Shown here: positions 1 through 5,871 of the stretch, one piece after another
Numbering within the stretch: the stretch's first letter is position 1
How the letters are laid out: each line of letters starts with the position of its first letter
From: Saprospiraceae bacterium
Lineage (GTDB): Bacteria; Bacteroidota; Bacteroidia; Chitinophagales; Saprospiraceae
Length of the DNA: 10,033 nt
Reading direction: 5' to 3'
NCBI GenBank assembly: GCA_016715105.1
Contig: JADKBO010000019.1
Location: 1 to 10,033 of the forward strand
Program-made: the position numbers and the translations under genes
The notes under the pieces: generated by a model
Seen by the model: only the letters and a program-made list of their open reading frames with translations
Told to the model about the DNA's origin: nothing
Databases searched by the model: none

Positions 1-11
1 AGTTTAAACGC

Positions 12-100
12 ATAAACGAATAAACAAATAAACAAAAGCTCATAGCTCGTGGCTCGAAGCTCGCGGCTAAAAAACTGACCGCTGATAACTGATAACTGAG
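12..100. repeat. Three adjoining short tandem arrays (periods 8, 7 and 7)
   Basis: Three different micro-arrays lie one after another and end 4 bp before the hydrolase start codon. ATAAAC recurs at 12, 20 and 28 (period 8). GCTC recurs at 38, 45, 52 and 59, with a degenerate GCTA at 66 (period 7). CTGA recurs at 75, 82, 89 and 96 (period 7, units such as CTGATAA). The spacing is read directly from the sequence. The ATAAAC array reappears after the gene, near 1173. The function is unknown. It may be low-complexity spacer DNA, a slippage product, or the 5' leader of the downstream mRNA. Confidence 0.75.
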
Positions 101-104
101 AAAC

Positions 105-1127
105 ATGATAAATAAATTAATTGGTATTGCTTTTTTGTGTTTAATGATTTCTTGCAAACAAGAGACCGTGCCGAATTCACCGTTGGTTGCAGACTATTTC
201 AATTATGGAGAGGATGTTGAATCGGCTGGGGTGAAAATGATACCCATTACCACACCAGTTGGGGAATTTAAGGTATGGACGAAGCGATTTGGAAATAATC
301 CGCGCATCAAAATATTGTTGTTGCATGGTGGTCCTGCCATGACACACGAGTACATGGAGTGTTTTGAAACATTTTTTGGAAGGCAAGGCTTTGAATTTTA
401 TGAATATGACCAACTTGGTTCGTATTACAGCGATCAACCTAAAGACTCCAGTTTGTGGACAACGGCAAGATTTGTGGAAGAAGTCGAACAAGTCAGGAAA
501 GCAATAGGAGCAGACAGTACTAATTTTTATGTGCTTGGAAACTCGTGGGGAGGTATTTTAGGAATGGAATATACCTTGAAATACCAGAGTCAGATGAAAG
601 GATTGTTGGTTGCCAATATGATGGCGAGTGCTCCAGAATATGGAAAATACGCGGAAGATGTTTTGTCCAAACAAATGGATCCAGCAGTTTTGTCAGAAAT
701 TAAGGCTATTGAATCCAAGGGCGATTTTGCCAATCCGCGATACATGGAATTGTTGATTCCCAATTTTTACCAAAAGCACATTTGTCGCTTAGAAGAATGG
801 CCAGATGGATTGAACCGAGCTTTGAAACACGCCAATGGAGAGATTTATACCTTGATGCAAGGGCCGAGTGAATTTGGCATCAGTGGTCGGTTAGCCACTT
901 GGGATATTAAAAATAGATTGGGAGAAATCACCATTCCAACTTTGATGATTGGTGCCAAACACGATACGATGGATCCCAAAGCTATGGAAGAGCAAAGCAA
1001 ACTGGTGCAAAAAGGTCGGTACTTGTATTGTCCCAATGGCAGTCATTTAGCCATGTGGGATGATCAAAAGGTCTTTATGGAAGGTGTGATACAATTTGTG
1101 AAAGATGTGGATGCAGGGAGTCTTTAA
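105..1127 (+). CDS. Proline iminopeptidase-like alpha/beta hydrolase, predicted lipoprotein (peptidase S33 family)
   Basis: A 340-residue serine hydrolase of the alpha/beta fold. The N-terminus is a short hydrophobic stretch ending in a lipobox-like LMISC with Cys17, so it is probably a lipoprotein anchored outside the cytoplasm. The family signatures are in order: HGGP at 74-77 (oxyanion-hole loop), DQLGSYYSDQP from 102 (matching the DQxGxGxS segment of proline iminopeptidases), GNSWGG with nucleophile Ser147, GAKHD with Asp287, and NGSH with His314. Those three residues would form the catalytic triad. The family releases N-terminal proline or other residues from short peptides, but close relatives hydrolyse other amides or esters, so the substrate is not certain. 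ATG at 105 is preferred because it begins the signal peptide; there is no Shine-Dalgarno sequence. The gene stands alone, with repeats before it and a decayed region after it. Family confidence is high, substrate confidence low. Confidence 0.88.
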   Translation: MINKLIGIAFLCLMISCKQETVPNSPLVADYFNYGEDVESAGVKMIPITTPVGEFKVWTKRFGNNPRIKILLLHGGPAMTHEYMECFETFFGRQGFEFYEYDQLGSYYSDQPKDSSLWTTARFVEEVEQVRKAIGADSTNFYVLGNSWGGILGMEYTLKYQSQMKGLLVANMMASAPEYGKYAEDVLSKQMDPAVLSEIKAIESKGDFANPRYMELLIPNFYQKHICRLEEWPDGLNRALKHANGEIYTLMQGPSEFGISGRLATWDIKNRLGEITIPTLMIGAKHDTMDPKAMEEQSKLVQKGRYLYCPNGSHLAMWDDQKVFMEGVIQFVKDVDAGSL

Positions 1128-1172
1128 TTTGGTCTTAAAAAACCTGCTCTGAGAGGAAAACACTTCCAACGA

Positions 1173-1187
1173 ATAAACGCATAAACG
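1173..1187. repeat. Second copy of the ATAAAC period-8 repeat
   Basis: ATAAAC occurs at 1173 and 1181 (8-bp spacing) in the context AACGAATAAACGCATAAACG. This is the same word family as at 12-33, so the hydrolase gene is bracketed by related repeats. The arrays are short and imperfect. They may mark a genome-wide intergenic repeat rather than the ends of a mobile unit. Confidence 0.55.
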
Positions 1188-1550
1188 ATATATCCATAAC
1201 AATTGTCAAGGAGTAAAATATTAAGATTAGTTGAAAACTAATCACTAATATCTACTCAGTGTAAAGAGGCATTTTTGAAGATCCGGAGATAAAAAAAATA
1301 AGTCGGATACAAAACTGATCGCAGTAGCTTATGTACTTAAAATAATATTTTTGGTTATCCTTTTATAATAATGGACCACCCCAACTTTTGGCATTGGACT
1401 CCTGATTTAGCAACTTGCGAGTTTATTTGTAATTGGTATGAAACCTAGAAATAAAGGTGAGCGTTTTTCTGAGGCTTTTGTTTTATTCTATTTTAGCAAA
1501 AACCAGATGGAAAAAATATATAGCTTCCTTCAAATAACAGAAACCTATAT
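1188..1550. other. Gene-free AT-rich spacer
   Basis: I find no supportable gene here on either strand. The stretch holds the short hairpin at 1225-1243 and a sequence near 1371-1400 (GGACCACCCCAAC) that looks like it could be the edge of an old insertion, but nothing recognisable follows it. A 41-codon reading frame at 1438-1563 has no recognisable similarity and overlaps the tail of the minus-strand pseudogene, so it is not called. Confidence 0.6.
1225..1243. repeat. Perfect 8-bp hairpin after the hydrolase gene
   Basis: GATTAGTT (1225-1232) and AACTAATC (1236-1243) form a perfect 8-bp inverted repeat around a GAA loop. It lies about 100 bp after the hydrolase stop. No T-tract follows on the + strand, so it is not a standard intrinsic terminator. 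It could be an mRNA 3'-end structure or an operator, or chance in AT-rich DNA. Confidence 0.45.
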
Positions 1551-2226
1551 TTATGATGCTTGAGCAACTAATCTTTTCCTCATTGCAACAACACCAAATA
1601 CCATTATTATTAAGGATAGTGAGATTAAACCCCATTGTGATAGGGTTGGGATTGCATTGCCTGGATCAATGACAAGATTAAGAGAGAATGAATAACTTCT
1701 TAGAAAGTCATTATGTACATGAACTCCTTCCAGTTATTGGATTTTATGAGAGTAAACCCCAAATCAGAATTTGGATGACCTGAAAACCATATTAAATTTC
1801 CTTCATTAAATGGTATAACACTTCGACCGCTACCATCTGGATCATGAAGGCAGGTGCATTGTTTCTCAAGGAGCTAAAATAATTGGAAGTATTTGCTTAT
1901 TGAATGGGAAACTGAAAGCCCAGTTGATCACTGTACCTGAAATTCTTGGTACCAATGGCAATTACAGTGAAGTTGTCAACTCCATTTACTTTTACTAGAA
2001 ACTGATCTAGACCTCTATTAGTGCCTACAAAATTGAAATTATTTATAGCTACCACTTGGTTTACAAGTGTACCATTTGTATAAGTTTGGATTTTCTCCAA
2101 CCAAGGTTGAATTAGATATCTATTGTTCCATCAACAATTGTATTACCAATATTAACTGATGTTGCAAAACATGGTTTTATTATACTATACTAGCAAAATA
2201 AACAAAAACAAAACTGTATTTTTCAC
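1551..2226 (-). pseudogene. Decayed secreted protein with IPTL-CTERM C-terminal segment
   Basis: Minus-strand remains of a gene of about 225 codons. A GTG at 2224-2226 starts a signal-peptide-like run (KNTVLFLFILLV) that soon meets a stop. A second patch around CFATSVNIGNTIVDGTIDI stops at 2112-2114. An open stretch at 2100-1897 includes NGTLVNQVVAINNF and GLDQFLVKVNG. A further patch at 1861-1700 includes CLHDPDGSGRSVIPFNEGN. The final frame ends in DPGNAIPTLSQWG, a hydrophobic segment, basic RKR and a stop at 1551-1553. That tail is a textbook IPTL-CTERM segment, a proposed surface-sorting or anchoring signal. At least three stops and several frame changes interrupt it, so no full protein can be made. 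The middle domain is not recognised. Sequencing error is unlikely to explain so many breaks, since neighbouring genes are clean. Confidence 0.75.
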
Positions 2227-2349
2227 AATATATTTTTAGATTTTGTAAAGGTAATTATTTATTCTATTCTTTAAAATTATTACACAAAATTTTTACATAA
2301 TTTTAATAATTTTACCTTCATTCCAATAAAATAAAAAATAAATCACCCG

Positions 2350-2380
2350 CTCTGTAACCTTTTCCTTCAAACAGAGTATC
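2350..2380 (+). promoter_or_regulatory. Possible ECF-type promoter of the sigma/anti-sigma operon
   Basis: GTAACC at 2354-2359 followed by a T/C-rich stretch resembles the AAC-centred -35 element read by many ECF sigma factors. GTATC at 2376-2380 could be the -10, with a 16-nt spacer, and the first gene starts 33 nt further on. The site also contains the inverted repeat CTCTGT (2350-2355) and ACAGAG (2371-2376). Autoregulation by the encoded sigma factor is a common arrangement and is inferred here only from position and the AAC motif. Confidence 0.35.
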
Positions 2381-2413
2381 CATTCAAACAACAGCAAAAA
2401 ACGAAAAAACAAT

Positions 2414-2977
2414 TTGGATTCACTCACTGATAATCACTTAATGCTCGGAGTAAAAGCCGGTGAACTGGATAAGATGGCCTTGTTGTACAAGCGTCATTCT
2501 TCGGCTCTGTATGGGTTTGCCTACCATCAGACTGGAGAACAAAGTGGAAGTGAGGACATCGTTCAAGCTGTTTTTTATAGAATGCTCAAGTACAGAGCTT
2601 CATTTACGGGTCAGGGTGAATTTAAATCATGGATGTACCATATTGCCAGAAATTGTATTCATGATAAATACAAAAAATCACAGCGCTATCAGTTTTTGGA
2701 TGATATGGTAAAAGTGAGTGATGCTGAAACGAATCATTCTTTTGTAAATGAGAGTGAAAAACAGGATTCTAAAAATCTGGTGAATTTCGCACTAGGTAAA
2801 ATGGACGCTGAAGCAAGGGAAATTCTGGTTCTGAGCAAATATCAGGATTTGCCTTATAAAGAGATTGCAAATATTTTGGAAATCACAGAGGCAAATGTGA
2901 AGGTCAAAGTACATCGGGCGATCAAACAATTAAAAGAAATTTATTTAAAATTAGAAAATGGAACAGCAAGATTTTAA
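2414..2977 (+). CDS. RNA polymerase sigma-70 family factor, ECF type
   Basis: A 187-residue sigma factor that would direct RNA polymerase to a small envelope-related regulon. Region 2 covers about residues 18-90, with SEDIVQAVFYRML (46-58) and FKSWMYHIARN (70-80). Region 4 covers about 122-178, with the helix-turn-helix around LPYKEIANILEITEANVKVKVHRA (147-170) given here by position. Region 3 is absent, as expected for ECF factors. The start chosen is TTG at 2414, because homologues of this type begin with a short D/N-rich segment before the LMxxVKAG motif. The alternative ATG at codon 10 would remove that segment. The stop lies inside the next gene (20-bp overlap), which strongly suggests translational coupling to its anti-sigma factor. 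Class confidence is high; the target genes are unknown, although autoregulation is plausible. Confidence 0.92.
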   Translation: MDSLTDNHLMLGVKAGELDKMALLYKRHSSALYGFAYHQTGEQSGSEDIVQAVFYRMLKYRASFTGQGEFKSWMYHIARNCIHDKYKKSQRYQFLDDMVKVSDAETNHSFVNESEKQDSKNLVNFALGKMDAEAREILVLSKYQDLPYKEIANILEITEANVKVKVHRAIKQLKEIYLKLENGTARF

Positions 2978-3794
2978 TCAACAGGTGACAGAGACCATGC
3001 TGATCGATTATCTGAATGGTAGACTTGGTCAGACCGAACGTTTGAAACTAGAAAACCTCATTCAAAACAACCATGAAATTGGCCAGCAATTTGCAGAAAC
3101 GAAAGCATTGTGGCAGGCCATGAGTCAAATCCAAATTCCTGCGCCTACCAAAAAGATGGATGCTGATTTTTTTGAAATGTTGCATGAATTTAAAACGGCT
3201 TCGGAGACAAAAATATCCAATAGCTTTTGGAGCCAATTAAAAAATCTTACCAGTCATTGGTTTGATTCCAAATTGGCTTTCGGCATGACCATACTGGTGC
3301 TTGGCTGTCTATTGGGTTATAGTATTTCGGGTGTAGTCAACATGGGAAATAATTTTGCTTCGGGCTCTAAAGTAGAGCGCTTGTCTGAAGAAGTCCAGGG
3401 CATGAAAGAGTTGATGATGTTGGCCATGTTGCAAAATCCGCAGGCAACGGAACGTATGAAGGCCGTCAATTACACTGCAGAAATGACGGATGTGGACAGT
3501 AAAGTTTTAAATGCTTTATTCTCGACTTTTCAATTTGATCCCAATGACAATGTGCGTATTGTAGCGCTCAATGCTCTTGTAAAATGGGCAGACAAACCTC
3601 AAGTACGACAGGTTTTGCTCACCGCTTTGATGGAGGAAAAGTCTCCTCTTGTACAAGTGGCATTGGCTGATGCGATGATCAAGTTACAAGAACGAAAATC
3701 CATTCAACCTCTGCAGGAAAAACTCAACGATAAGGAACTCAACATTTACGTAAAAGACAAATTTGAAAATACCATAGAATTACTTTCTATTTAG
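2958..3794 (+). CDS. Transmembrane anti-sigma factor with C-terminal HEAT-like repeats
   Basis: A 278-residue protein overlapping the sigma gene by 20 bp. The N-terminal part (about 10-60, with LIDYLNGRLGQTERLKLE) resembles the anti-sigma domain of Bacteroidota anti-sigma factors, and no HxxxCxxC zinc-binding motif is present. One membrane helix lies at about 106-127 (LAFGMTILVLGCLLGYSI). After it comes a short heptad-like stretch (139-158). Two HEAT-like helical repeats follow at about 195-222 (DPNDNVRIVALNALVKW) and 227-255 (SPLVQVALADAMIKL). By topology the N-terminus would hold the sigma factor in the cytoplasm while the HEAT part sits in the periplasm. The HEAT part probably binds a protein partner or signal. 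The anti-sigma role rests on gene order and architecture; the signal is unknown. Confidence 0.8.
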   Translation: MEQQDFNQQVTETMLIDYLNGRLGQTERLKLENLIQNNHEIGQQFAETKALWQAMSQIQIPAPTKKMDADFFEMLHEFKTASETKISNSFWSQLKNLTSHWFDSKLAFGMTILVLGCLLGYSISGVVNMGNNFASGSKVERLSEEVQGMKELMMLAMLQNPQATERMKAVNYTAEMTDVDSKVLNALFSTFQFDPNDNVRIVALNALVKWADKPQVRQVLLTALMEEKSPLVQVALADAMIKLQERKSIQPLQEKLNDKELNIYVKDKFENTIELLSI

Positions 3795-3795
3795 C

Positions 3796-3809
3796 GCTCA
3801 GCAATGAGC
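3796..3809 (+). repeat. Intercistronic hairpin with GCAA tetraloop
   Basis: GCTCA (3796-3800) and TGAGC (3805-3809) pair around GCAA, a GNRA-type loop, 1 nt after the anti-sigma stop and 23 nt before the next start. No T-tract follows, so full termination is unlikely. It could protect the upstream message or tune expression of the DUF4097 genes relative to the sigma pair. The stem is short and could be chance. Confidence 0.4.
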
Positions 3810-3832
3810 TTCACAAAACAAATTAAATTAAA

Positions 3833-4801
3833 ATGAAAATTATAGTAACATTAGCGATGTTGGTGCTTTATGCATGCAATGAGCCTCAAGTAAATGCACA
3901 ACATGTAGCTGTAAATACCAATGAGGATTCAGAATTGGAGATTGAATTGGATATTCCAGAGATTGACATTAAAATCCCAAACTTCAATTTCAATTTCAAT
4001 TATGATGGTGTAAATTGGGAGGATGATTATGAATTGAAGGATAAAAAAGATATTCATCAAGAATATGATGCCCAAAGCATGAGCCTTTATAATTTGAATG
4101 GTGAAATTAAAATCGTGAGTCATTCAGGAAATAAAATCATCGTAGATATTGCTCAAACCATTTCTGCTGCAAATGAAGCTGATCTGGAGAAAGGGAAAAG
4201 CGAAGTGAAATTGGGTGCAGATGAAGGCAGTGATTTGGTCCTTTATACAGCATTTCCGTATGATACCCGGCCAAAGGATTATTCAAATAATAATAATCAC
4301 AAAAACAAAATTCCATACAATCTGGAATTGGATTATACCATCAAAGTACCACAAAATACTTCTGTAGTTTTAAGTACCGTAAATGGAGATGTTCATGTTG
4401 CGAATGTGGATGGAAAGTTAAACATCAATTCTGTCAATGGTGACATACTTGCAGAGGCAGCTAATTATGTCGAAAAAGCACACACAGTAAATGGCGACAT
4501 AACTGTAGAGGTTGCAAATGGACAGAAGGACGGCTCTTTCCACACCATCAATGGCGACATCAATTTCAGTGGTCCAGAATCGCTATCTGCTGCATGTAAA
4601 TTCAAGAGTATGCAAGGAGACCTATATACAGATTACGAAAATTTTACAAAATTGGACGCTACAGAAAAATCTGAAGAAACCAAAAAAGGTCAAAAGCAAT
4701 TTAGGCTAAATAAAACGGATGGAATTGTCATTGGCAACGGTACATCCAAAATCAATTTTGAAACCCTCAATGGGGACGTATATATTAAAAGAATAAAATA
4801 A
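3833..4801 (+). CDS. Exported DUF4097-family protein with five NGD repeats (first paralogue)
   Basis: A 322-residue exported protein. The hydrophobic N-terminus ends in LYAC (Cys15), a weak lipobox with Tyr at -2; cleavage by signal peptidase I after VNA (22) is the alternative. Residues 31-60 are acidic and alternate hydrophobic and polar (ELEIELDIPEIDIKIP). The rest is beta-rich, with the diagnostic NGD unit at 184, 202, 220, 240 and 313, a QGD at 261 and an NGE at 90. Units such as TVNGDVHV, SVNGDILA and TINGDINF recur about every 18-20 residues, as in a beta-helix. DUF4097 proteins are surface or envelope proteins with no enzymatic activity known to me. It lies 38 bp after the anti-sigma gene and 1 bp before its paralogue, so it is probably part of the sigma-controlled operon. 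The function is inferred only as structural or ligand-binding. Confidence 0.85.
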   Translation: MKIIVTLAMLVLYACNEPQVNAQHVAVNTNEDSELEIELDIPEIDIKIPNFNFNFNYDGVNWEDDYELKDKKDIHQEYDAQSMSLYNLNGEIKIVSHSGNKIIVDIAQTISAANEADLEKGKSEVKLGADEGSDLVLYTAFPYDTRPKDYSNNNNHKNKIPYNLELDYTIKVPQNTSVVLSTVNGDVHVANVDGKLNINSVNGDILAEAANYVEKAHTVNGDITVEVANGQKDGSFHTINGDINFSGPESLSAACKFKSMQGDLYTDYENFTKLDATEKSEETKKGQKQFRLNKTDGIVIGNGTSKINFETLNGDVYIKRIK

Positions 4802-4802
4802 G

Positions 4803-5612
4803 ATGAGAAAAATAATGGTTACGGTCATAATGATGGCCACAATGATTTTGAAAGTTTCTGCTCAAGAGGTAGAAAGCTTTTCAATTCCGCTTACATTCCC
4901 TGATAAAGAGGGAACACTCCACATTGGCTTGATTACAGGCTCCATAAAGGTAACGAGCCATGCAACAAATGATGTCACTGTCTCTTTCACCAATACTGGT
5001 AATAAGAAACAAAGCAGAGGTCCTGAAACAAAAAATGGCATGAAAAAAATTACAGGTGGTGCTGGATATGGTATTGTAGCTACTGAAAAAAATAACAAAG
5101 TAGAAATTGGTACGGAAAATCCCAACCATGACGTAAATCTACATGTGACTGTGCCCAAAAACTTTTCGCTAAAATTGTCCACAATTAATGATGGGGATAT
5201 TGAAGTTGAAAATGTAATTGGCAATCATGAAATTTCCAATATAAACGGTTCCGTAAACATGAGAAATGTCGGAGGATCTGTTGTTGCCAACACATTGAAT
5301 GAAGACATCAACATCAGTTTTACCAGCGTGAAGCCCAATACACCGATGGCCTTTACCAATTTGAATGGCGACATCAACCTTTCTCTACCTGCCACCACCA
5401 AATTTGATGTAAAAACCAGATCTGAAAATGGGAATGTTTATACTGATTTTGACATCCAAGTTGCAACGGGTGCAGAGGCTGCAAAAACCACTAAAAACAA
5501 TGGTTATTACAAAGTATCAAAAGACAATTCCATCAAGGGTAAAGTCAATGGCGGAGGCAGTGAAATCATCATGACCACCATGAATGGCGACATAACCATC
5601 AAAAAAATGTAA
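4803..5612 (+). CDS. Exported DUF4097-family protein (second paralogue)
   Basis: A 269-residue protein with a clear signal peptide (about 1-20, cleavage after KVSA, Gln21) and no lipobox cysteine, so it is probably periplasmic or surface-exposed rather than lipid-anchored. It shares the repeat style and the C-terminal layout of the preceding gene: YTDF/YTDY, then a charged linker, then a closing NGDITIKK. Exact NGD occurs at 188 and 261; worn versions are NDGD (129), NGS (148), NED (166) and NGN (209). A Gly-rich segment at 85-90 (GGAGYG) is not in the first copy. The 1-bp spacing suggests translational coupling and an ancient tandem duplication with divergence. The division of labour is unknown; one lipid-anchored and one soluble form is a reasonable inference. 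Confidence 0.85.
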   Translation: MRKIMVTVIMMATMILKVSAQEVESFSIPLTFPDKEGTLHIGLITGSIKVTSHATNDVTVSFTNTGNKKQSRGPETKNGMKKITGGAGYGIVATEKNNKVEIGTENPNHDVNLHVTVPKNFSLKLSTINDGDIEVENVIGNHEISNINGSVNMRNVGGSVVANTLNEDINISFTSVKPNTPMAFTNLNGDINLSLPATTKFDVKTRSENGNVYTDFDIQVATGAEAAKTTKNNGYYKVSKDNSIKGKVNGGGSEIIMTTMNGDITIKKM

Positions 5613-5752
5613 GCAGCTAATTGGTGCTAGCAAAGGTTTTTTTAAAATAAACCATTTTATTCAAAGGCACGAATACAAGGAAAGAGAGCTATTGGTTAAG
5701 AAAAAATATGCTATTCGGTCCTAATGTGTTCCATATTTGGACTGAATGGCTG

Positions 5753-5800
5753 CAGGTCTCTAGTTTGAGTTTTATTTCGCTCTTCCAGAGACCTGTTTTT
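5753..5800 (+). terminator. Hairpin plus T-tract, probable intrinsic terminator of the operon
   Basis: CAGGTCTCT (5753-5761) and AGAGACCTG (5787-5795) form a perfect 9-bp stem, followed at once by TTTTT (5796-5800). The 25-nt loop is longer than usual but may fold further through GAG/CTC (5767-5769 with 5780-5782). It lies 140 bp after the second DUF4097 gene and 72 bp before the next start, so it would separate the operon from the DUF5916 gene. The long loop also allows a cis-regulatory role in the leader of the downstream gene. Confidence 0.6.
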
Positions 5801-5871
5801 ATTGGAGGTTCTAAGAAAAATAATTAACCTAAATACTTATTAATCAACTTTTTATTTAAAATAATAGGAGT

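Noticed and set aside
1..100. CRISPR array
   Set aside because: The repeats are 6-8 bp units in direct tandem with no spacers, so this is simple short-period repetition.
1365..1500. Possible insertion-sequence remnant around GGACCACCCCAAC
   Set aside because: The start looks like some insertion-sequence ends, but no matching inverted repeat, duplication or transposase fragment could be found nearby.
1438..1563. A 41-codon + strand reading frame beginning MKPRNKGERFSEAF
   Set aside because: It has no recognisable similarity or start signal and its end overlaps the tail of the minus-strand pseudogene. It is short enough to be chance in AT-rich DNA.
4862..5224. A 120-codon minus-strand reading frame inside the second DUF4097 gene
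   Set aside because: It lies wholly opposite a well-supported gene, its translation is not recognisable, and it is best explained as a shadow of the repeat-rich coding strand.
5866..5870. AGGAG before the DUF5916 start as a Shine-Dalgarno site
   Set aside because: It is only 1 nt from the ATG, too close for normal pairing, and Bacteroidota rarely depend on such sites.
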